From NCBI GenBank assembly GCA_905214195.1, contig CAJMLH010000038.1, positions 1-20,959 on the forward strand: a stretch of 20,959 nt of DNA. Direction: 5' to 3'. The stretch comes from an uncultured bacterium. Lineage in GTDB: Bacteria > Bacillota > Clostridia > Peptostreptococcales > Anaerovoracaceae. The position numbers and the translations under genes are program-made. Shown here piece after piece: positions 7,373 to 15,691 of the stretch (positions are counted from its first letter, which is position 1; every line of letters starts with the position of its first letter). The notes under the pieces are model-generated. The model worked only from the letters and a program-made list of their open reading frames with translations. It was not told the origin of the DNA and searched no databases.

Positions 7373-7481
7373 CCTCTCTTTATTTAAGACATCTGTCAAA
7401 TCAATATACAGTTATGGATTAAATAGAAGAGACAGTGGAATTTCAATCACGGATACTTTATATATCCTGTCTAAAATCATG

Positions 7482-7510
7482 TTTACTATCCTTTTTTTGT
7501 GTGTTATCAT
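7482..7510 (+). promoter_or_regulatory. Sigma-A promoter of the aldo/keto reductase gene
   Basis: TTTACT (7482-7487) and TATCAT (7505-7510) are separated by exactly 17 bases, giving a transcription start near 7517 and a leader of about 20 bases. An in-frame ATG at 7479 lies upstream of this -35, which supports the start codon at 7536. Confidence 0.6.
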
Positions 7511-7535
7511 TGAATTATCAAGGAGGATTATACAT

Positions 7536-8690
7536 ATGCGATACAATGATTTTCAAGATTTAAAACTTTCATCTCTCGGTTTTGGCACTATGAGACTGCC
7601 TATGAAACCGGATGGTTCCATAGATTACGAATGCGGTGCGGAAATGGTTGCTAAAGCAATGAGCGGCGGAATTACCTATTTTGATACTGCTTACCGTTAT
7701 CATCAAGGGGAATCGGAAAACTTCTGCGGAGAAGTAATTTCCAAATATCCCCGTGATTCATACATGCTGGCGGATAAACTCCCCACATGGCTCTGCAAAA
7801 GCTTAGAAGATGCAGAAGCTATTTTTTCAGAGCAACTGCAAAAATGTAATGTGGAATATTTCGACTTCTATCTGCTTCACAATGTAGACGAAGCAACATG
7901 GCCAAACATACAAAAACTGAATCTCGTAGAATTCATGAAAGAAAAAAAGGCCTCCGGCAAAGCTCGTCATATAGGTTTTTCGGTTCATTGTCAGCCGGAA
8001 CTGCTTGAAGAAATACTAAGCAAATACAACGATGTTTTAGAGTTCGTTCAAATACAGCTCAATTACTTTGACTGGGAATTTAAAGATGCCGAAGCGCTGT
8101 ACCGTGTTGCAAGAAAATACGATAAACCTATAATCGTAATGGAACCTGTGCGTGGAGGTATGCTTGCAAATATTCCAAGTCCCGCTGTTCGTAATATTCT
8201 TGATAAAGCTTCCGAAGATGCAGGTCAGCCGGGCGTTTCCTATGCATCCTATGCTTTGAGATATGCAGAACATCTTGACGGAGTAATGTGTACACTTTCA
8301 GGAATGTCCACAGTAGAACAGATGGAAGACAACATAAAAACTTTTTCCGGTCCGCTGCTTACCGAACATCAGCTTGCTGCTATACCGGAAGCTGCAAAAA
8401 CACTTAACTCTGACATTATCGTTCCGTGTACGGGATGTAACTACTGTGACGAATGTCCTGCCGGAATCAAAATACCTGAAATATTCAAATGGTATAATGA
8501 AGCCGCAGCAAAGGGATTCCACTGGATATGGGGTTCACTTTCAGCAGAGTACGAAAAACTTGGAGCCAATGGCAACGATTGCCTGAAGTGCGGAAACTGT
8601 GAAGCACACTGTCCACAGAAAATCAATATAATAGATAAGCTTCAAGAAATCGCTGCAAAGAATCTTGAATTAAAAGAAGCAGGAGAATAA
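7536..8690 (+). CDS. Aldo/keto reductase with C-terminal double [4Fe-4S] domain
   Basis: Oxidoreductase of 384 residues. The AKR barrel carries the catalytic residues D50, Y55, K81 and H115 (in DTAYRY, LADKLP and LLHN). A C-terminal ferredoxin-like extension has two cysteine clusters, C298/C301/C304/C307 and C349/C352/C355/C359, each ending in Cys-Pro, which should bind two [4Fe-4S] centres. This architecture is common in anaerobic Firmicutes, usually with unknown substrate. The ATG at 7536 has AAGGAGG nine bases upstream and a well-spaced promoter. An alternative ATG at 7479 would add 19 hydrophobic residues but lies before the promoter, so it is rejected. The gene stands alone between its promoter and a perfect hairpin. 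Cytoplasmic. Electron exchange with a ferredoxin partner is plausible but not shown. Confidence 0.93.
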   Translation: MRYNDFQDLKLSSLGFGTMRLPMKPDGSIDYECGAEMVAKAMSGGITYFDTAYRYHQGESENFCGEVISKYPRDSYMLADKLPTWLCKSLEDAEAIFSEQLQKCNVEYFDFYLLHNVDEATWPNIQKLNLVEFMKEKKASGKARHIGFSVHCQPELLEEILSKYNDVLEFVQIQLNYFDWEFKDAEALYRVARKYDKPIIVMEPVRGGMLANIPSPAVRNILDKASEDAGQPGVSYASYALRYAEHLDGVMCTLSGMSTVEQMEDNIKTFSGPLLTEHQLAAIPEAAKTLNSDIIVPCTGCNYCDECPAGIKIPEIFKWYNEAAAKGFHWIWGSLSAEYEKLGANGNDCLKCGNCEAHCPQKINIIDKLQEIAAKNLELKEAGE

Positions 8691-8704
8691 AAACATATAA
8701 AGTA

Positions 8705-8740
8705 AACACAAGACCCACTCTTTTGAGTGGGTCTTGTGTT
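8705..8740. terminator. Perfect 16-bp hairpin between convergent genes
   Basis: AACACAAGACCCACTC (8705-8720) pairs perfectly with 8725-8740 around a TTTT loop, 14 bases after the aldo/keto reductase stop. The following T run is weak on either strand (TACTTTATATGTTTTT on the minus strand), but the stem is very stable and lies between two converging genes. It most likely serves both directions. Confidence 0.85.
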
Positions 8741-8832
8741 GTCATAAAATTTGTAAGATTGTGAAACCGGACTTATTTTAATCCTGTTTAATTGTGTGTG
8801 TTTATTTATTTATTATTTTATGATCACCTGAT

Positions 8833-9978
8833 TTATTTCTCCCATTTCTTAAGGTACTCGCCAAATGCAGCTAATCCTTCCTTAAGAGTTTCAGGATCTC
8901 CAAATGCACCGTATCCGACTCTTATCGTTCCCGGCATATCAAAGTAGTCTCCCGGAACAAAGAGAATCTTTCTTGGGTCTTCCATTGCATCTTTTGCCAA
9001 AGTTTCAGAATCAACATCGTAATCATACTTTATTAAGCAAGTTGTTCCTTTTGGATCGCCTTTCAAACTGAGATGAGGCTGTGTCTTTACCCAATCCTCT
9101 ACGATTTTCTTATTTGGCGCAAGGATTCCCCTGGCTCTTGCCCACACTTTTTCATAATTTTCCAGTGCAATAGCTCCAATAATTTCATCTATTATACCGC
9201 AGCAAATAGTATTGTAAGATCTTCTTGTTTTAAATTCTTCGTAAACTTCCTCGTCCTTACATACAATCCAGCCAATTCTTGTTCCTGCCATAGAAAACAT
9301 CTTAGACAAACTGCTTACCGATATGGCTTTTTCATATCCAAAGTCAAGAATAGATGGCATATATGTTTCATCCATACCTCTGTACATTTCGTCACAAAGT
9401 ATATATGCATCAAATTCTTTAGCTATTTCAACAATTTTTTTAAGTTCTTCTTCATAAAGAGTGATTCCGATAGGATTATTTGGATTTGTAAGAGTTATCA
9501 ACTTGGTGTTTTTATCACAAGCTGCTCTAAGTGCATCAAAATCAAGTTTATAATCCTCTTCTTCCTTAAGCTGTACAATTCTTGTTTCTATGCCTATCGA
9601 TTTTGAAATATCATAATGCTGTTGATATGAAGGCTTAACTACAACATGATTGTCACCGGGCTCCAAAAGGCCCATAATAACTATATCGTTGGCTCCTGTT
9701 CCTCCATGCACCATCATTACATGCTCAGGCTTGACATCTCCCTTTGGATATATGCCTGCAACAGCAGCTTTTACTCTCGGCGCTCCGGTAGCATCTCCAT
9801 GATGATAATGAAGACTCATAGTTTCCATATCTTTCAGAAAAGCCTGTTCATCCTGTCCTGTAACTCTGAACAATTCATCCATAGTAAAAGCTTTAACACA
9901 GCTGCTTCCCAAATTTATTTTAGCCTTGGAATCCATAGGATTCAGCCATTCCTCTACTCCAAACCATGCTAACTTCAT
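8833..9978 (-). CDS. PLP-dependent class I/II aminotransferase
   Basis: Fold-type I aminotransferase of 381 residues. Visible cofactor and substrate residues are the N-P-N-N-P loop (165-169), D196 in CDEMYR (pyridine nitrogen), K226 in VSSLSKMFSM (Schiff base), R234 in AGTRIGW (phosphate) and a C-terminal Arg in GTIRVGYG (carboxylate). The overall pattern recalls the capreomycidine-synthase-like group of aminotransferases; that is from memory, not a search. ATG with AGGAGG. It follows the ornithine-cyclodeaminase-family gene by 25 bases in the same operon, and a PucR-type regulator is divergent. The pair probably handles one amino acid or its cyclic imine. Cytoplasmic. Substrate not predictable. 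Confidence 0.92.
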   Translation of the reverse strand: MKLAWFGVEEWLNPMDSKAKINLGSSCVKAFTMDELFRVTGQDEQAFLKDMETMSLHYHHGDATGAPRVKAAVAGIYPKGDVKPEHVMMVHGGTGANDIVIMGLLEPGDNHVVVKPSYQQHYDISKSIGIETRIVQLKEEEDYKLDFDALRAACDKNTKLITLTNPNNPIGITLYEEELKKIVEIAKEFDAYILCDEMYRGMDETYMPSILDFGYEKAISVSSLSKMFSMAGTRIGWIVCKDEEVYEEFKTRRSYNTICCGIIDEIIGAIALENYEKVWARARGILAPNKKIVEDWVKTQPHLSLKGDPKGTTCLIKYDYDVDSETLAKDAMEDPRKILFVPGDYFDMPGTIRVGYGAFGDPETLKEGLAAFGEYLKKWEK

Positions 9979-10003
9979 TTTTTAGTCCTCCTGAAATTTA
10001 AAA

Positions 10004-11020
10004 TTACATGTCGATTTCCATGCCTATTTTGGCAGCTTTGGCATTTGTTATCGCAACCTTGGCTGCTGCCAGATCCAAAATATAAAGTCCGGTCGCATCG
10101 AAAATAGTCGTTTGACTGTCATTTTTTCTGCCTACCACCGAACCCATCAAAAGATCGCCGATTTCACCGACTATATCTTCCTTTTGGAAAGTTCCTTTTG
10201 CAATAGGTATTTCCATCTCACCTACACGGATACACTGTGCAATATCATCAGCATATACCCCGGCTCCGACAAATATATTCTCGTCTAACTCTTCCTTGCC
10301 TTCCATATCGGAGCCCAGGCAGCTGAAATGAGTTCCGGGTTTAACCCAGTCCTTCATAATCATAGGTTTTGTAGCTCGAGTAACAGTTATTACGGCGTCC
10401 GCTTCTCTGACTGCCTTTTCCGCAGACTCTTCTGCTATAAACTCAACACCGGAAGCATCTATATCAAATTCTTCCTTCAACTGTCTCTCGATTCTGTTTG
10501 CAAGTCCCTCTGCCTGAGGGTAGTTGACCGGGTCAACTATATAGACTTTGTCTATCTGAGGTCTTAATATGAGAGTTGCGGCTATCTGGAAAGGCGCCTG
10601 CTTTCCTGCGCCCAAAATCATCAATGTCTTGGCGTCTTTCCGAGCCAGTGCATCTACACCTATAGCCCCTGCCGCGCCTGTTCTCATGCATGTTATATAT
10701 GAGGCGTCCATGATTCCTGTTGGCATTCCGGTATTGGAGTCATATACCATCATCAGACCATTAAAAGGAGGCAATCCTTTTTCTGCGTTTGCCGGAAAAT
10801 TGTTCAGCATTTTCAAACCGTGAAGCTGTTCATTTCCCATTATATAACCGGAACGAATATCCATGGCCGCATTTTCTTTTTCAAATTCATAGTTGACGAG
10901 AGGCCAGATTACAGATTCACCCTTGCTTTTCAACTTATAAACTTCTCTGACTTTTTCAAGAACATCTCTCATGTCGATAACTTTCTTGACCTGTTCTCTC
11001 GTAAGAATCAAAACACTCAT
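10004..11020 (-). CDS. Ornithine cyclodeaminase / mu-crystallin family protein
   Basis: NAD(P)-dependent enzyme of 338 residues. The family contains ornithine cyclodeaminases, alanine dehydrogenases, ketimine reductases and proteins annotated as tyramine oxidase subunit B. A Rossmann motif (LGAGKQA, 136-142) is present. K70 (HGLKMLN), R113 (CMRTGAAGA) and D238 (LGSDMEG) match the positions of the substrate-binding Lys and Arg and the catalytic Asp of ornithine cyclodeaminase. The ATG at 11020 has AGGAG eight bases upstream. A GTG at 11029 is also in frame but overlaps that ribosome site, so it is not used here. First gene of the operon with the aminotransferase. Which reaction it performs is open; ketimine reduction or deamination fit the neighbour best. 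Confidence 0.9.
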   Translation of the reverse strand: MSVLILTREQVKKVIDMRDVLEKVREVYKLKSKGESVIWPLVNYEFEKENAAMDIRSGYIMGNEQLHGLKMLNNFPANAEKGLPPFNGLMMVYDSNTGMPTGIMDASYITCMRTGAAGAIGVDALARKDAKTLMILGAGKQAPFQIAATLILRPQIDKVYIVDPVNYPQAEGLANRIERQLKEEFDIDASGVEFIAEESAEKAVREADAVITVTRATKPMIMKDWVKPGTHFSCLGSDMEGKEELDENIFVGAGVYADDIAQCIRVGEMEIPIAKGTFQKEDIVGEIGDLLMGSVVGRKNDSQTTIFDATGLYILDLAAAKVAITNAKAAKIGMEIDM

Positions 11021-11251
11021 GCTTTTCACTCCTTTTCTATATATTGAATATAATTCCTTTTATACATTATTTCCACAATGCTTTTTTATATTTTTGAATA
11101 AATATTTTTTATATTCATGTTTTTTTGTACAACTGTTTGTTTTGTATATAAGGTGTTTTGCAAAATTTCCTTTCTATACGATACTTTTTGATGTATAATA
11201 AAATAAAATCAAAGCACTATTTTGTATTAAAATTCAAATAGGAGGTTTGCC
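11021..11251. promoter_or_regulatory. Divergent promoter-operator region between ocd-like and pucR-like genes
   Basis: A 231-base, extremely AT-rich spacer. On the plus strand TATAAT (11194-11199) with TTTCTA 17 bases upstream (11171-11176) is a likely promoter for the regulator. On the minus strand several AT-rich hexamers could serve and none stands out. TTTTTTATATT occurs twice (11082-11092 and 11105-11115), and TGTTTTG-like words cluster at 11134-11160. A shared control region for activator and target genes is expected here. Confidence 0.45.
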
Positions 11252-12451
11252 ATGAAACTAACAGTCCGTGATATTTCCAACTTTCCGGAGCTTTCAAAGC
11301 TTACCTTAATTGCAGGCCGAGGAGGTCTTGCCAAAACTGTGACCCACTGCGGAATCTTGGACTATGAATATGACAAAGATGTTTCAAATAAATATTACGA
11401 CTATAATTATCAAGTAGATGGGGAATTTTTAACCCTTAGTACATTCCTTTATGCAAAAAATAATCCAAACCTAATATACGATGCGGTAAAAAAATTAGTA
11501 TCAAAGAACGGCAGCGGTCTGATAATCAAAAATATTTTCAAGCTACCTATAAGTGAAAATGTGATTCGTTACGCCAACCACATGAACTTTCCGATTTTCC
11601 TTTTAAATGACTCCCATCCGTTTTTTGAAGATATTCTTCTGTCCGTCAACAAAGCCATAGAAAAATATTCCTCTGTATACTATCTGGAACAAAAGGTTTC
11701 CATGCTTCTTGATGTAGAAGAAAACGATATAGCGTCTGCGACTTTTGCTGCAAAAGAAATAAATCCTTTTATTCAGGATGATATCATATCCATATATTTT
11801 CGCTATAAATATAATCATCTTGATACCAAAGATTATCTTACAATAGAGCGCCAATTTGAAAGTCAAGGAATGATTAACCCCGAAAGTTCAATCTTTCTTT
11901 ACAAAAATGGTTTTCTTGTTATTATTTCCAGTCGACAATTTAACAAAAATAATGTTTATGACATGCTTAATCCTTATAAAGAATTTTTCCAAAGCAAAGC
12001 CTTGGAGAATTTTACTGCCGGAGTTTCAAAGATACATCATGTTAAAGAAGATTTGGCGCATACAATCAAGGAGAGCCTATATGCTTCTTCCTTTGCCGAA
12101 GAATATCCCACTTCTCCTTTCATTGCCTTTGACAGCCTTGGCTCATATCAAGCAATTCTTCCCTTTGCCGGAAAGCCGTCCATGACAAGCTACTGCAAGA
12201 AATACTTAATGCCTATTGAGGTTTATGATATTGAAAAGAATGGTAATCTGCTTAACACTTTGATAAATTTCGTCAAATGCAACGCCAATCTTGAAGAAAC
12301 CGGTAGTGTAATGTCTCAACATAAAAACACCATCAGATATCGTCTGAAAAAAATAGGAGAAATACTTAATCTTAATCCTTTCTCACTCGGAGACTACGAA
12401 GAGCTTGCTCTTGCAGTGAGGATATATATATGTTCAAACAAGGAAGTATAA
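11252..12451 (+). CDS. PucR-family transcriptional regulator
   Basis: Regulator of 399 residues. The N-terminal PucR-type domain (about 5-125) has the characteristic FPELSKLTLIAGRGG and GLIIKNIFKLP stretches. A central GGDEF-like region (about 160-290) follows, and then the C-terminal PucR/CdaR helix-turn-helix (about 330-395), with NANLEETGSVMSQHKNTIRY and RLKKIGEILNLNP. ATG with AGGAGG, preceded by a TATAAT -10. It is transcribed away from the ornithine-cyclodeaminase-family/aminotransferase operon and shares its upstream region, so it is most likely that operon's activator, responding to its substrate or to nitrogen status. Members of this family control purine, sugar-acid and amino-acid genes, and the effector cannot be told from sequence. 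A hairpin after the stop ends the transcript. Confidence 0.9.
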   Translation: MKLTVRDISNFPELSKLTLIAGRGGLAKTVTHCGILDYEYDKDVSNKYYDYNYQVDGEFLTLSTFLYAKNNPNLIYDAVKKLVSKNGSGLIIKNIFKLPISENVIRYANHMNFPIFLLNDSHPFFEDILLSVNKAIEKYSSVYYLEQKVSMLLDVEENDIASATFAAKEINPFIQDDIISIYFRYKYNHLDTKDYLTIERQFESQGMINPESSIFLYKNGFLVIISSRQFNKNNVYDMLNPYKEFFQSKALENFTAGVSKIHHVKEDLAHTIKESLYASSFAEEYPTSPFIAFDSLGSYQAILPFAGKPSMTSYCKKYLMPIEVYDIEKNGNLLNTLINFVKCNANLEETGSVMSQHKNTIRYRLKKIGEILNLNPFSLGDYEELALAVRIYICSNKEV

Positions 12452-12493
12452 TATGTTCCTGATATTATCCACTTCGAAGCATTTCCCACATTA

Positions 12494-12532
12494 AAACAGC
12501 TGCCTCCAAAATCTTGCGGAAAGCAGCTGTTT
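12494..12532. terminator. Hairpin between convergent pucR-like gene and fbp
   Basis: AAACAGCTGC (12494-12503) pairs perfectly with GCAGCTGTTT (12523-12532) around a 19-base loop. The T-rich tails are short on both sides (TTTATTTG on plus, TTTTAATG on minus). Its place between two converging genes suggests it works for both. Confidence 0.7.
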
Positions 12533-12572
12533 ATTTGTTATTATATCTCCCGAAAACCGTCCCCGGGCGGCT

Positions 12573-14522
12573 TTAATACTGTTCTTTTATCTCGCCGTTT
12601 TTAAAGGCTCTGACCAAATCTCTCAAATCATCTATTTTTTCAACTAACTGTGCTCCCTGATCTGTATCTAAAATAAGCAGTCTTTCAGGCATAGTCTCTA
12701 CAGTTTTCATTACAGGTGAATGAAATTCCTGAGTACCGTCCTCAAGCACAGGGGTGTAAGGCTTATGTTCGGCTAATGCCATAAATCTGGAATTAAATAT
12801 GAATGTATATCCTGCAATGCCGGTCTGTTTCTGGTATGCCTTTGAAATTCCTCCGTCTATTACATAAAGCAGTCCTCCGCCCTTTATCGGGGACTCCCCG
12901 TCTTTTATTTTTACCGGGACATGACCGTTTAAAATCTTGCCGTCAGATGGGTCGAGTCCAAATTCCCTTATTATTTTTTCACAAACAGATCGTTCTTTTA
13001 TCAATTTATAATAGGGTCTGGTAAATTCCTTGTGGGTGGTCTTATCTGCAATAAACAGTCTCTCAAAGGTAGTCATCTTTTCTTTACCAAAAAGAGGTGA
13101 GTCTCCTCCAAGCCATAAATACCACATCAGGTCTCCTTTGTATCCCGTCTCATCAGAGCGTTCAGGCGAATAATATGCCTTTCTTACCTGATCATCGAGG
13201 TAATCCATAAGAGCCTTACCTTTAAGCTTCTTTCCATAAAGCTCCACTTCTTGGAATTCACCATTCTCATCCATAGGTATACATCCATGATAAAGCAAAT
13301 TCCCATTTATCTTAGTATAAAGAGCTCCATGACTGTAAAGGAACTTTATATGTGCTTGAAGTTTTTCAGAATTCATAAAAGAGGCTGCCAATGAATACAT
13401 AACTTCTTCTTCCTCTTCGGTAAGCTTATACGGATCATTCTCGTCAAGGGTAGGAAAATTCAAATCCCTCAAAGGCCACTTTACGCCTTCAACTTCTACA
13501 GTACCCTCACTAAGATTTATCTTATCCAAGAGCAAACGCTTTTCCATCTTATATTCCGGATGTGCCTTGATTCTCTGTCCTTCTATTTTGAATTGACATA
13601 TTGCAATGGCTTTATGCATTTTGGCTGTCAGTTCTTCCGGAACCGGATCATACTTGTTATAGTCCAATATATGAGGTTTGAAAAATTCACATGGGTCATC
13701 TGCGTAGACTTTTGCCGCAAATGTGGCAAGGGGTCTTAAGTTTATACCGTATCCAACCTCAAGCATATCGAAGTTGTTATAGCTTATGTTCATTCTCAAA
13801 AGGTTTGCAATGCATGCCCAGTTTCCAACGGCCGCTCCCATCCATACAATATCATGATTTCCCCACTGGAAATCCACATCATGGAAATCCATTAAAAAAT
13901 CCATTATTGCGTCAGGGTGTGCTCCTCTATCAAATATATCACCTATTATATGCAGTTTATCCACAGCAAGACGGCTTATGGCCTCTGTTAATTCTATTAT
14001 AAACTCCTCAGCTACTCCACATTCAACTATGGAATTGATAATTTCACTGTAATAATGGGCTCTGTTAGCCTCATCATCCGCATGCAAAAGTTCATCAATG
14101 CTATATTCCATATACCTTGGGAGTCTCTTTCTTACCCTTGAGCGAGTATATTTTGTTGAAACAGATTTGCATATTGTAATAAGGCGATATATTGCAACAG
14201 TACACCAATCGTCAAAGTCTTTTTCACTTTTCTTTCTTCGTGCAATTTCAGCCTCTGCATTATATACAAGGGCAGCTAATTCTTCTCGTTCCCTCTCATT
14301 AAGCACATTTTCAAAATGCTCGTCTATCTTCATCTTGATAGTTCCTGACGCACTTTTTAACATATGTATAAACGCCTCATGTTCGCCATGCAAATCACTG
14401 AGAAAATATTCAGTACCTTTAGGCAGCGCCAAAATTGCTTTCAAATTTATAATTTCGGCTGATGCGGCTTTTATGTTAGGATAGTCCTTGGATAAACGAT
14501 TCAAATACTTAAGATCTGCCAT
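12573..14522 (-). CDS. fbp: Fructose-1,6-bisphosphatase, class III
   Basis: Gluconeogenic phosphatase of the Firmicutes class III type, converting fructose 1,6-bisphosphate to fructose 6-phosphate. From the ATG at 14522 it has 649 residues, close to the roughly 670 of the Bacillus enzyme. The calcineurin-like metal motifs are clear: SDLHGEHEAF near residues 42-51, GDIFDRG and WGNHDIVWMG in the first half, and a late NGHVPVK. The ATG has AAGGAAG upstream. An in-frame ATG at 14582 would add 20 residues absent from the family and lies before the -10 hexamer, so it is rejected. Transcribed after spoIID with no clear terminator between them, but with its own promoter. Cytoplasmic, metal-dependent. 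Confidence 0.96.
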   Translation of the reverse strand: MADLKYLNRLSKDYPNIKAASAEIINLKAILALPKGTEYFLSDLHGEHEAFIHMLKSASGTIKMKIDEHFENVLNEREREELAALVYNAEAEIARRKKSEKDFDDWCTVAIYRLITICKSVSTKYTRSRVRKRLPRYMEYSIDELLHADDEANRAHYYSEIINSIVECGVAEEFIIELTEAISRLAVDKLHIIGDIFDRGAHPDAIMDFLMDFHDVDFQWGNHDIVWMGAAVGNWACIANLLRMNISYNNFDMLEVGYGINLRPLATFAAKVYADDPCEFFKPHILDYNKYDPVPEELTAKMHKAIAICQFKIEGQRIKAHPEYKMEKRLLLDKINLSEGTVEVEGVKWPLRDLNFPTLDENDPYKLTEEEEEVMYSLAASFMNSEKLQAHIKFLYSHGALYTKINGNLLYHGCIPMDENGEFQEVELYGKKLKGKALMDYLDDQVRKAYYSPERSDETGYKGDLMWYLWLGGDSPLFGKEKMTTFERLFIADKTTHKEFTRPYYKLIKERSVCEKIIREFGLDPSDGKILNGHVPVKIKDGESPIKGGGLLYVIDGGISKAYQKQTGIAGYTFIFNSRFMALAEHKPYTPVLEDGTQEFHSPVMKTVETMPERLLILDTDQGAQLVEKIDDLRDLVRAFKNGEIKEQY

Positions 14523-14568
14523 GATTCTTCCTTTCAAATACTTTTTTATTGAAATACTCTCTTTACTT

Positions 14569-14598
14569 ATAATACAATACAATATCGTCCGAAATCAA
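14569..14598 (-). promoter_or_regulatory. Probable sigma-A promoter of fbp
   Basis: On the minus strand TTGATT (14598-14593) and TATTAT (14574-14569) are 18 bases apart, giving a start near 14562, about 40 bases before the ATG. Confidence 0.5.
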
Positions 14599-14609
14599 GG
14601 ATTATTATA

Positions 14610-15596
14610 TCAATATACTTTCGTTCCTGTATAATAGTGAGTCAAAATTTCCTTGTAATCACTGCCCTTTTGCGCCATCCCTACGGCTCCGTACTGACTA
14701 AGTCCAACACCGTGACCTGAGCCGTCTGATGTAAATATCACTTTGTTTTCTGCTTCAACTTCAACTGAAAACAGTGCCGAGCTCAAGCCCAGCGCCTTTC
14801 TTATTTCAGTACCCTTAAAAGTTGCCTGCCCGACCTGCATCTGCGCAACACGCCCTCCCGCTGTTCTGGATAAAATATTTATACTTTCAGTCGTAATCTT
14901 TCCGGTAGGCCTGTCCGGATATCCGCTGCTGAGAGCCTGCTCTATATGTTCAAAAGTAAATTCCTTTTTCTCATTTGTGTGGGTAGCCTCTTGTTCATAA
15001 GGACTTGAAACACTCACCAAATATGGATATGCGCCTACAAAAACATCCTGAGAATTTTCTGTCTTGCCACCACTGGAGCTGAAAAATAAGGGTTGCATTA
15101 CCAATTCTCCCCCATAATACAGCATTTCCCCTTCAGTTTCTCTGCATGCTTTCTTTACCTTATCAAACCCTGTTTTTTCCCATCCCTCCTCATGAATTTC
15201 TATCAATCTATCTTTTGTTTTATATGCTTGACAATGAGTAGTGTCACATACCGGCGTTTCCTGATGACTCTCAGGCTTTTTCTCATCGTATTTCAAAATC
15301 TTAGCCATCGCATAAGTTCTCGCCGCCACTGACTGCGCTTTGAGTGCTTCGTATTCAAAATCGGAGGGCATCTCGCTTGCAACAACACAAGCAATATAAT
15401 CTTCAAAATTAACTTCTTTCACAGTTCCGGACTCTGTCATCCACACTTTTATAGTATCCGGTGTATCAATCTTGTTTTTCATTTCTTCACCCTCGGCTGC
15501 GGTTTTTCCTGCACTGCCAAACAAAATTCCCAATGCAAGAGGCACCGCAACAAGAATCACCATTATAAAAATAATCGTCTGTATTATAGTTTTCAT
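14610..15596 (-). CDS. spoIID: Stage II sporulation protein D (peptidoglycan lytic transglycosylase)
   Basis: SpoIID cuts glycan strands during forespore engulfment, acting in the mother cell with SpoIIP and SpoIIM. The protein has 329 residues from the ATG at 15596, with one N-terminal anchor (about 6-27) and the SpoIID domain after it. The catalytic Glu is E75 in VVASEMPSDF, followed by ALKAQSVAARTYA. H111, C117 and C122 (HQETPVCDTTHCQ) recall the zinc-binding residues of clostridial SpoIID. The C-terminal SDGSGHGVGLSQYGA is diagnostic. An upstream in-frame start (15695) would run through the murA terminator and is rejected; the ATG has GGGAGG about nine bases before it. A candidate sigma-E promoter precedes it. 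The murA-spoIID adjacency matches Bacillus. No spoIIQ follows; fbp does. Confidence 0.95.
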   Translation of the reverse strand: MKTIIQTIIFIMVILVAVPLALGILFGSAGKTAAEGEEMKNKIDTPDTIKVWMTESGTVKEVNFEDYIACVVASEMPSDFEYEALKAQSVAARTYAMAKILKYDEKKPESHQETPVCDTTHCQAYKTKDRLIEIHEEGWEKTGFDKVKKACRETEGEMLYYGGELVMQPLFFSSSGGKTENSQDVFVGAYPYLVSVSSPYEQEATHTNEKKEFTFEHIEQALSSGYPDRPTGKITTESINILSRTAGGRVAQMQVGQATFKGTEIRKALGLSSALFSVEVEAENKVIFTSDGSGHGVGLSQYGAVGMAQKGSDYKEILTHYYTGTKVY

Positions 15597-15616
15597 TTTG
15601 CAAGCCTCCCGCTTAC

Positions 15617-15646
15617 AGTATATGAGTTTTGCAGTCTGTATATAAC
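15617..15646 (-). promoter_or_regulatory. Candidate sigma-E promoter of spoIID
   Basis: On the minus strand GTTATATA (15646-15639) and CATATACT (15624-15617) are separated by 14 bases. They resemble the sporulation sigma-E consensus as I recall it (about KMATATT, 14-15 bases, CATACAHT), with two mismatches in the -35 and one in the -10. SpoIID is a sigma-E gene in Bacillus. The leader would be only about 16 bases, just holding the ribosome site. Confidence 0.4.
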
Positions 15647-15677
15647 AAAAGACGGCGAAATTGAAATTCACCGTCTT
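15643..15677 (-). terminator. Intrinsic terminator of the murA operon
   Basis: On the minus strand an 11-bp stem (15677-15667 with 15659-15649, one G-U pair) with a 7-base loop is followed by TTGTTAT after the stem's own TT. It starts 15 bases after the murA stop, so spoIID is transcribed separately. Confidence 0.8.
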
Positions 15678-15691
15678 GTTAATCTTATATA

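Noticed and set aside
7479..7535. In-frame upstream ATG that would extend the aldo/keto reductase by 19 residues
   Set aside because: It lies before the -35 of a well-spaced promoter, while the ATG at 7536 has a strong ribosome site and the normal family N-terminus.
7272..7535. Possible thiamine, flavin or other riboswitch before the ECF-S gene
   Set aside because: The minus-strand leader is only about 25 bases from the TATAAT, too short for an aptamer, and no known riboswitch core motif is visible.
9073..9606. 177-codon plus-strand frame opposite the aminotransferase
   Set aside because: It has Cys/Phe/Tyr-rich shadow composition, no ribosome site, and covers the catalytic core of a clear enzyme gene.
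12547..12570. Second small hairpin (CCG...CGG) right after fbp
   Set aside because: The stem is short and imperfect with no T run; the larger hairpin at 12494-12532 is the better terminator.
14523..14582. N-terminal extension of fbp
   Set aside because: The extra 20 residues are not family-like, and the upstream ATG precedes the proposed -10; the ATG at 14522 has its own ribosome site.
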